Assembly: GCF_021134715.1 (NCBI RefSeq)
Contig: NC_060021.1
Span: 3,286,001 to 3,350,000 of the forward strand
Origin: Daphnia pulex
Lineage: Eukaryota; Arthropoda; Branchiopoda; Diplostraca; Daphniidae
Reading direction: 5' to 3'
DNA length: 64,000 bases
In this document: positions 55,985 through 64,000 of the stretch, piece after piece
Layout: each line of letters opens with the position of its first letter
Position numbering within the stretch: position 1 is the stretch's first letter
Translations under genes and position numbers: made by a program
Notes under the pieces: model-generated
Seen by the model: only the letters and a program-made list of their open reading frames with translations
What the model was told of the DNA's origin: nothing
Databases searched by the model: none

Positions 55985-57440
55985 GATCGATGGACTGTTG
56001 AGTGGAACGTGACTTTGCGTTAATTGACCAACAGTTTCTTGTTCTTTCCAATAACGAAATCCGCGACAGCTAAAAATTAAGCAAATCGTCAGGTAAATCA
56101 GACCCTAACACATTTCAATAACAACTCACCTCTTTCATTTCCATGTCGGTGTTGAACGATTGCGTCACCGATTCCAAGACGTGGGCCAAACTGTGGATCG
56201 ATTTGAAGCTACACGAAGAGAAAACAACATTATTAAAGGCATCCGGCTGTCTATTGCTCGGGGAATAAAATTGGCTCGTCTTACATTTTCGTCCAATTTT
56301 TCGCGCGCGAAATTAAAAGTCATAAAGCGACCTATCGGATTTTCGGCAAGCCTCTATTGATGACGTCGAGGGCGTCTTGCGTGCAGAATCCGACAGCCGG
56401 ATTCTGGCTCACTTCTAGCAATCTATACATACCCACACAATCACGAAATGTGTAGACAGACAATGGCGGATAACATATAAAATTTAGATTAGAAATCGGC
56501 AAAACCAACCGAGCCAAAATCCAGGACTCTTATTGGGTTATGAAGAACAACGAAGAAAGAATTGTCGCTTTCTCACTAGTAACATTGCTTTCCCGGAAGC
56601 GTTTGAAAGCAAAATTCCATTCCAGTTCGCCATCGTGTCGGATTGCCGTGCAAGCGACGAAACCTTTCAGGACGGAAGGAACAATCCTGTAGAAGCAAAT
56701 AAAAATTAATTAGCAGATAGAACCACATATTAAAGATTGAATGACATAATTATACGAGGTGTTTCCAGGATCAGCCATCCATTGACTGTAAGACTCGATA
56801 GGCTTTGTGACGCAGTCCTTGCTGTGCGCCATATAAACAACAAACCTCGACAACTTGGTGACGAAGTTTGCCCGTCAAATGGGAATTGGTTGTTCTGTGC
56901 ACGAATCCCCATGAATTGTAAAGTGGCATCAAAATCTTCATGACGTAATTTTGAAAAGGAAAGGTCATAATTGCCTGATGCTGGGTCTCAATTAAATGAT
57001 AATAGATTTCTTGTTCACCTTGAGAAGGCCGTATTCTGGCCGTATATTATTAGACTGATGTCCGCTGCTACATCATTGAATTCAGATAAGATGGCGCAGT
57101 TAGCGTCGATTCCCGAAGCAGAAATTCCTCTTCTCGTCCCAAGTATTCCGTAAAATTGAGTGGCGTTTCATAGTCCAACAGCCCAGCTTTCGCCAAAGTT
57201 GAGTGCGTCGTTCATAATTTGAGCTCGATTGATGACTGAAATGGTCGAGTGATTCACAATTCATCATCAGTTTTAGGCCAATTAACTTCCAATTATGCGC
57301 GTCGTAATTGACCCGATAGCCCGATAGTAGCCTGTTCACGTTATGATAGATTAGCTAGTCATTTTAAATCTCGAAACAAGAAATCTGAACTCACCGGTTT
57401 CATTGACATTATAAAGATGATGCAGTCATTCATTCGGATT
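55985..57440 (-). pseudogene. M1 aminopeptidase (ERAP1-like C-terminal) pseudogene
   Basis: Minus-strand exon-like pieces follow the order of the C-terminal domain of aminopeptidase N-type M1 peptidases. Near 57420 a NETG-type end of exon leads to YRVNYDAHNWKLIGLKL (57310). Then NFTEYLGREEEFLL (about 57150), MKILMPLYNSWGFVH and KLRHQVVEVCCLYGA (56940-56830), and after a shift SYSQWMADPGNT. Next come IVPSVLKGFVACTAIRHDG and NFAFKRFRESNVTSEKAT (56690-56580), SQNPAVGFCTQDALDVI (56390), and VLESVTQSFNTDMEMKE (56180). Several frames are used, with stops between, so it is broken. The catalytic HEXXH part is not in the window. Introns are retained. Confidence 0.75.
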
Positions 57441-57512
57441 TCAGATTCTAGCCTGAGATTTTTGGAGGGCTGGTTTTCTGCCAACCAGGTGGATCCAATT
57501 GTCTTGTAACCA

Positions 57513-57945
57513 GTCATGGCCTACGGCCATGAAACACTTGCCGTACGGCCTACGGCCGATTTTTTAATTTTTTTAAGAAGCTAAAAAGTAATTTTAATTA
57601 TAAATCTTCCAAGGACCAAAGTGCTCGTGGCGCACCTGTCTGGTCCCATTCTGATATGGTAGCCACACACACGCCCATCTGGATCGATCGGTGAACTATA
57701 GCCTCCCTCGCTATTTACCTACTGCTGCACAATGCAGCATGCCTACGCTTATGCAGAACGGGATCGAACTGTTGTACCTGAACTGATTGAGGATCGACCA
57801 CGATGTCTTTTTTCAAACTGTTTCGCATGGAAACACATCAAAACACATCAAACTCTTTCGCATGCGAAAGAGTTTGATGTGTTTCCACAAATAACAAGGA
57901 AACCAGAAATATACGGCAAGTGTTTCATGGCCGTAGGCCATGTCT
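57513..57945. mobile_element. Foldback MITE, about 430 bp
   Basis: CATGGCCTACGGCCATGAAA and CACTTGCCGTA at 57513-57546 recur inverted at 57910-57942. A 50 bp perfect palindrome built on CATCAAACTCTTTCGCATGC and its complement lies at about 57838-57888. Each TIR is itself palindromic (GGCCTACGGCC). No coding capacity. Confidence 0.8.
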
Positions 57946-60370
57946 AATAAAATTTTTTAACAATCTAACTAGCTTAACTTTTCAAAATAGTAATTTAGAA
58001 TTTACGTGCCAATGTCGACGTATACCTTTTGGCGTTCGCTGTGGCCAACTATACACTCATCAAGTTCCATCGGTAAAAACCAAATGCAAACGGCATTTAA
58101 TAACATTAATGCCCGTTCATCGGGCCTACAATCAGACTCAATATGAAAAAATGTGGACAAAGTTCGCCAGTAAGAAAAAAATTCATTATGTTAGCGTTTT
58201 GTGGATCCGCGAGGGAAAAAAACAAATCAGCATGTTTTTTGTGTTTCTCACGCGTATGTCTCGTTACTTTTCAGGTTTTTTGCAACAATATCGTTTTGAA
58301 ATTTCGTATAATTTTTTCTCCTCCAAACTATTAGATAGCCAAATAGTTTAATTCTGTTTCCCTTTGAGCACACATATCTGCCACTCTGCTCAAGAAAGAG
58401 GCACACTTATACAAAGTATAGCAAAGAGAAAACGATTATCAATCGAAACAAAAAGAAACGGAAACTCTTAATTGTTTTTCTCATTTGCAAAACGTGACCA
58501 AAAACGTGAACGTGACCCCCCCCCCCCTTAATGTTTGTCTAGAATCCTCAACGGAATCTTTTCATGTCCAATCCGTCAAAAAGCTTTTAAAAAAGAATCA
58601 GTGTCGCACACAAAGAGAAGAAATATCCGTCCTCAATTTCGCTCAATCAACCTAAAAGTTCCAAAAGGACAAAATACTATTAAATGGTTAAAAAACCTCT
58701 TTTGTTTTCAATCGTTTTGTTTTCTACACCTCGAGAAAACAAATCCTCGGATTGGCTGAGGCCAAAAAATTGAATGTCGCCATGCATGTCGCGCACAAAG
58801 AAAAAAAAACGAAAGCAAGACTATGTGCGCGTGGACGTCCAATTGTTGAGCAGTAAAAGGCCAAGGATTATGAAGGAGGATGAATAAAAAGCTAAGGTTA
58901 ACAATTCCCCTCCCCCTCTCTCCCACCCTCTGCTCTTCTCCCGATACTCATGGTGGAGGGAACGCGCTAGAGACACAAACAATTAGAGAAGACCAGGCGA
59001 TGGAGAGAGAGCGGCTGACTGGACTAGGGGGATCTTTTTTCTGTGTTGGGTGCTGTTGATTCAAAATCCTTGGGGAACGACGACAGACTGTTGTCCTTCA
59101 ACCACATCCTGGACCAGTCGATTCAACTCGGGCGCTTCTTTGAATGCGTACCAGAGTGGCTGCCAAGTCATCGGGTCCCACAATCAATCCTGCTAGTGTC
59201 ACGGAATCGCTCAAATCAGACAGTGGGTAATAGCTGTCGCCCGTGTCCGAGCATCTCAGTGAAAAATCCGAATCCATATTAGTCGCGCCTAAAAGAAACA
59301 GAAGAAACGATAACCAAAAAAGTACAACAAACGAATAATTAAAAGAAACAAACCGGATCCTTGAAAATTCATTTGGGAAAAAGTGGAGGAAGAGGCTTCT
59401 TGCAAGGCCTCCGCATCCAGAACATCAGACCACCAGGCAGGGAGCCAGTTCCTAGTGATCCTGGTTCAGCTCACCGTTATTTGCGTTTGAATTGAAATCA
59501 TTCCATTCAGCGCTGGCACGGGCGTGGCGGTGTAACTGTAAAGGCTGATGCTATAGTGGCGGAAGCGTTGTACGAGAAATTCCTGCCGCCGCATCCGAAA
59601 GGCCCGCGTAATACTGGGCTGCGAGGCCGTTGCATAATATAGCCTTGTCCAACTAATACTACCATACGACCGTACGACATTTGATTTACAGTTGAGCTGT
59701 GATTATAAGTTCACATCTCGTCATACCTTGAGAGATAATTGTTGATGCCAGACGCTTCTGCCACTGACCTTGCTGGTTCTGCTATGTAGAGATGAGCGAC
59801 TGGGACTGGGACTACGTTGAGCGCAACTGGGTGACACAGCTCTGAGATTTCTGTTTCGACCAAAAAAATAAATACAAACACCCCAAAATTCAATCAACCC
59901 ATCTAAGACACCGGTCAAACAAATGAAATAAATGTATATCATTAATCCTAGTTAAATGTTTTGTTTTTTATGAACAAATAAGCAACAGAATCCCCAAAGT
60001 GCAAAGATGAAATAATAATAAAGATTGAATAGTCAGTTTAACAAGAATGGCCGCAACAAAAATGAAAAAAACAAGGACCTACGAAAATAGAAATTGCGTA
60101 TGGATTGCGGAGAGAAAAATGAAAGACCCCTGAGCGAGAAAACGACACACCAGATGTATACGTGTGTGACAGCAAATTTAGAAATGGAAGTGTGCGGTGT
60201 GCGTGAGGTGAAGGTGAAGTGGAGGTGTGCGTGAAATCAAAGCGAGGAATAATAGATCGAATAATTATTATTAAACAAAAAAAAAAAGATCGTACGAAAG
60301 AGATTGAGTAAAAGAGAAGCCGTGACGCACAGCATGATAGGTATGCCTGTGGAGAGCTACCGGGTTAGCT
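57946..60370. other. Gene-poor interval with one candidate exon pair
   Basis: Most of the interval is non-coding, with a C9 run near 58520. On the minus strand, about 59466-59355 encodes NWLPAWWSDVLDAEALQEAS and, after an intron ending TCTTTTAG, about 59288-59060 encodes YPLSDLSDSVTLAGLIV and then in another frame WYAFKEAPELNRLVQDVV. I do not recognise the protein. It lies downstream of SARM on the same strand and could be another gene fragment. Confidence 0.35.
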
Positions 60371-63006
60371 ACCGATATAGCTCCTCTGCTCCTCCGCCAC
60401 CACCAACACCATTGCAGAATCCATTGGCCGCGATGTCGCCCATTTCCTTATCGGACGAGTAAGAGCCTTTGCCGCTCTCGTTGCTTTCTTGCCTTTGGTA
60501 TATGAGGGCGGCACTGGCTAGACCAGGGCTAGACGCCGTTGCCGTTATTAACGCAGCTGCGATTCAGCATCGCTAGCACCGGACTGGAGGATCGACGCAG
60601 AACCGGGAGTTTACGAACGGAGTCAGGACTCCGTCCTGCATTCGTCGACCGTGGATTTGGTCAAATTTGCCGTAAGCGTCGCCGCGCATAAATTTGTCCA
60701 GTTTGCCTACGTAAGCGTCCTGTTTAGTCATTGCAAATAGGGAAACAAATAAACGGTTTGAAAGGTCGGCGTTTGTGTCACAACGTTCCTGGTAGTCGTG
60801 GACCCATCGGACGCCGTTAAAGTAGCAGACGGCCCGCATGTCTTTGAGCAGATCTTCGGGTAACGGCCACTGGAAGTTGTCGATGATGGGGATGATTTTG
60901 CAGTTGGATTCGAATGCAGCGACGATTTCCCTGCGGACCCAATCCTTCCGCTCGTCGTCGCCCAGGCAGCGATCGGTCGTCAGGACCAACAGGAAATATT
61001 TGGCCTGGCTGATGGACTGCAAGAGATTGTTGTCAAATTTGCCGGACTCCAGGCGCTCGACGTCAATGAAAACGGTAAAGTTCCTCAGTTGGAGGTGGAC
61101 TGCACAAGGCGGGATGATAATAAATCACGTTAGCGGACCGTCCCCTTCACAATTCTTTAAATTGATTTTCTACTTAACTTTAAGTAGACTGACCAATTGG
61201 GATCCAGTGGATCGTCGGTAACTGATGAAAGCATCCAGCGGCTTGTTGTCCAGGTAATCGTAGATGCCGTTCTCTCCTCGGATGGCGTCAAAGATGCGCT
61301 GCCGGTGGATGGAATTGATGATTCCGCATTCCGTCAACAGCCGCTCCTTGGACAAGAGTCGGAGGCTCTTGTCCACGCCAGAGTTGAGCATGGAGTAAGT
61401 TTAGGCGCAAAAGGCCGGTTCCAGCGACTGCAAGAAATCGTTCAGACTCGATTTGTCACAGCTGAACTGTAATCCACCTGGAATTATGAAAAAGGAAAAT
61501 AAATTTAGAAATGAAATGAAATCAGATTTTTAAACAATGATTCAACTCGCCAGATTCTTGAAAATTCCTAGCTCACGCATGAAACGCTTCCGTAGGATGG
61601 CATTGCGCATTCCAATGTCGTCGCGGAGCATCTCCTCCGCCAGCTGGAGCAATAGATCTCCGTCGACCTTGCAAAAGTCGGCGAAGCTTTCGCAGTGATG
61701 GTCGTCGAAACCGATTTGGCGGACCCACTCGCGGACGTCCTCGCTGGACCAGAGCGAGACCTGCTGGTTGAGAGCGTGTGCGGCACTTCCTCGCCGATGA
61801 GCCGCAGCGTCTGGGCAGCGTACTTGGAGGCGATGGTGTTGGGCGACAAGGCGACCGATTCGAGCGAGTCGATGGCTCCGATCTCGCTGAAAATGTCCGT
61901 GCTGCCCTGACTCTTGTGAATGATTCCGGCCTCCATGCAAAAGCGGAAGACCGCCAAATTGCAGTCCTCCTCCCACTTCGAGTTCAGACTGGCACGAGCA
62001 ACTTGAGCCAGTTTTTCGACTGGCCCTAGTCCCGGCGGGCGTGGTGCTGCCAGGTGGCCGCTACCTTGTTAGTCAACTCGTAAAGATTGTGGGTCGAGAC
62101 GAAGGGCTCCACCAGGTTCAACGTCACCGATTGGAGAACGGCCGCCTCGATTTCTTTGTTGGCCACCAGGACGGCGATGGCCAGACAGGCGCAGTATTTG
62201 ATGTTGTCGTCAGAGTGGAAGGCCAGCGGGAAGAGCCACATGGACACCTGTCGCTTGATCATGGCCTCCTGGTTTTCGGCGCCAGCGTACGGCGACAGGT
62301 TTGCCAGCAGGGCGCCAGCGCAGTGGGGCATCAGGATCTCCACGTCCGAGCGGCGACATTCGTGGACGACGGCGTCCGGCCCTCCCAACTTGACCACTTC
62401 GCTGCACGTCAAACCCGAGCAAACCCGAGCAAACCCGTGCCCACTCGGAACTGGTCCACCTGGGCCGACGACGACTCGGTGGCGTTCGGGTGAATGCCAC
62501 CGACACCACCTGGGCAAAATAATCAAAGGGGAAACCAATTAATATAAACTCAATGCATCAGGCATCAAGGACAGTCGATCGCCTCAGAGATATGAGAAAA
62601 ACAAAAATCAACAAAAAAATTCTGGATCAAGTCTCAACTCGCAAGGTCGCCCCAAAGGCCAGCATAAGGCCAACGACGAATCGACGATGCAGAGATTGAC
62701 AGGCTTGACAGGAGAGAGATAGATAGAGAAATGACGTTTACCGCTTATCGCTTATCGAGTCCGCACTCGACGACGTATTCCCGGTTCTCTTCGGTGAGAC
62801 ACTGCTCGAGGAGGCAGGCGCTGGACAGCTGGAGATTGCTGTCGTCGGCTACGCAGTTGTTAACGAGGACTTCGAGGCCGCCGGTCACGCAGGACGTCGC
62901 ACAGGGAGGAGGCGAGTGATGCGAGTGACTGACCGTGCGGGGCCGGCACGGCCAAGGCCTTGCCGACCATTTGGCTGAACCGGTCAAACAAGACGGGCAT
63001 CATGCG
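60371..63006 (-). pseudogene. SARM1: SARM1/Ect4 (TIR NADase) pseudogene
   Basis: The minus strand carries ARM, tandem SAM and TIR domains in the right order. ARM pieces: [20 protein letters not shown], then after a shift [16 protein letters not shown] (62870); [17 protein letters not shown] and [16 protein letters not shown] (62390-62150). SAM1: [16 protein letters not shown] and [20 protein letters not shown] (61760-61620). SAM2 ends [53 protein letters not shown] (the Glu matching the NADase catalytic residue), [17 protein letters not shown] and [10 protein letters not shown]. Lesions: TAG near 62027, shifts near 61990, 61780 and 62900, TAA near 61396 in SAM2, and stops after the TIR. The N-terminal ARM repeats are missing. 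It cannot make the full protein. Confidence 0.85.
60573..61391 (-). other. SAM2-TIR exons of the SARM copy, best preserved part
   Basis: Two exons (61391-61173 and about 61100-60640) keep the TIR frame. The BB-loop region and the KDWVRREIV helix with its Glu are intact. Inside the second exon, 66 in-frame bases between HDYQE and [14 protein letters not shown] end in AAACAG, so they are probably an intron whose donor (GAAC-GTTGTG) is weak or mutated. A short TIR-only product is conceivable but unproven. Confidence 0.55.
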
Positions 63007-64000
63007 CATCTTAGCCAATCCGTTTCTCGTGATTCCCATGATTTCACCAAGACAACTCATCAGATCTGAAAGAAGGGCGACGTGACGACGATCGACACTC
63101 ATATCGTGGCTTGTCATGGTGAATTGAATTTCTTTGGCAATCGTTGCTCTGTATTAATAATTTATTAATTTTCTTTGCTAAGAAAAACTAATAAAAAAGA
63201 AAAATGGATAAATTTACATGGATAAACTTCCAAAATATTGTTTGGTGTAGTCGAGGACCCTTGAACACCGTAAGTCGCCATCACTTCCCGCATGCTGTCA
63301 CCTTCAACAAGTAGGTAATATCTTGGTGGCTTTCTCGTATCGTCAATATTGATGACAGCTCGGCTGACTGTTGACAAACTCTAAAGAAAAGAAATAGTAA
63401 TGTTTTTTAATTCAAAAAAAATTAGAAGACGCACCTTGATGACGACTTTCGGCAATTCTTCCTTGAGATGTTGCATAACGTGATACATCGACGATCTCGC
63501 GGATGGAGCAGGTTTGACAGTAATTATTGTTTCACTGACGACTGCAACGAAACTCGGTTTGATTTTAAGCTTGTCAGTGCATAGAGGCTGACATGATTAA
63601 AAAGAAAAAAAAAGCAACTTCAGCAATCTCAAAATTCATTCGACTTCTGGATTTTCATTCATAAGAAATGTTACCTCCATTGAATGGAACTTGCGTCCAC
63701 TTCTGATTTAAGCGGATCTAGGCAATCGGATCCTATTCATGTCCAGCTTGATCAACAATGAAACAATCATCGGGTAAATAAACTTCCTCGAAATATTCCG
63801 TTACCTATAAACATAAAGTGTCTAGTTAACGATGTTAATACGACTAAGATATTCCATTTTTACTTCTCCAAGCGTACTCTTTTCTTTCCTTCCTTTTTTT
63901 ACTCGTCGAGCATATTCCGGATCATAAATTTTTAAAAGCTGAGTAGAAATGACTGGCGTAGACCTATATTAGGGGAAAGGGGGGCTAGTTGGCAGGTGGG
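63007..64000 (-). pseudogene. POLR3A: POLR3A (RPC1) pseudogene fragment, truncated by the window edge
   Basis: Minus-strand exons match the large subunit of RNA polymerase III. 63956-63864 encodes STPVISTQLLKIYDPEYARR and STLGE. The next exon (63810-63690) encodes VTEYFEEVYLPDDCFIVD, then an in-frame TAG and a second stop before LNQKWTQVPFNG. About 63575-63435 encodes KLKIKPSFVAVV and MYHVMQHLKEELPKVVIK. 63379-63222 encodes [39 protein letters not shown] and TTPNN. 63117-63007 encodes SHDMSVDRRHVALLSDLMS and MGITRNGLAKMR, where the match ends. Introns are retained. The rest of the protein to the right lies outside the window. Confidence 0.85.

Noticed and set aside
62041-62542. Plus-strand ORFs of 150 codons
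   Set aside because: They are antisense shadows of the GC-rich SARM ARM exons.
60371-63006. Functional SARM1/Ect4 gene
   Set aside because: At least two in-frame stops and three frameshifts are visible, and the N-terminal ARM repeats are replaced by POLR3A sequence. Assembly error alone is unlikely to explain all of them, although read-level checks could change single lesions.

Overview
The window is eukaryotic and most likely from an arthropod, plausibly a branchiopod crustacean such as Daphnia. The grounds are short GT-AG introns (about 55-110 bp), an arthropod-type SARM/Ect4 sequence, and a Tyr-rich YYTEAP-type cuticle-like fragment. I see no bacterial features. Almost nothing here is an intact host gene. 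The window looks like a repeat-rich, fast-changing region built from satellite, nested transposons and broken pieces of ordinary conserved genes.

Layout. (1) 1-18577: a head-to-tail array of 24 units of about 778 bp, continuing off the left edge. Each unit carries a tRNA-Gln-like A box, a B box about 260 bp downstream and a T5 run, which together look like an RNA polymerase III unit. (2) 18.6-20.1 kb: palindromic and repeated spacer DNA. (3) 20084-20686: an ORF of two 72-residue basic repeats resembling STPR domains. (4) 21279-22475: an unprocessed INTS2 pseudogene, followed by a field of GTTCTAGTGTCG-like motifs. (5) 24214-49630: one KDZ-type DNA transposon with about 414 bp inverted repeats and an 8 bp target duplication (AATTCGTG). 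It holds a broken CxC-cluster gene and two titin-like Ig exons. It has been hit by a Ty3/Gypsy element (27160-32775, TSD GTTTT) and, in its right inverted repeat, by a second Gypsy element (33823-49484, TSD CCTAT). That second Gypsy is interrupted by a Copia-type element (36115-46639, TSD AAAGC), which contains a 7.4 kb two-gene DNA transposon (36899-44278) encoding a Tnp2-like transposase and a divergently transcribed DUF4806-like protein. (6) 49.6-52.6 kb: mostly non-coding sequence with foldback/MITE DNA. (7) 52.8-64 kb: a string of pseudogenes for an Aurora kinase, a Tyr-rich cuticle-like protein, an M1 aminopeptidase, SARM1/Ect4 and POLR3A, separated by MITEs. The POLR3A and SARM pieces run into each other inside one open reading frame near 63005.

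The genes do not form a pathway. The elements best placed to be active are the Tnp2/DUF4806 pair, which has an apparently intact spliced structure. The three LTR elements have identical or nearly identical LTRs and therefore look recent, although each coding region is damaged. The other notable features are the Pol III-like satellite and the unusual concentration of fragments from single-copy housekeeping genes. That concentration suggests a low-constraint location such as pericentromeric heterochromatin, a piRNA-type locus or a supernumerary/non-recombining chromosome; this last point is inference.
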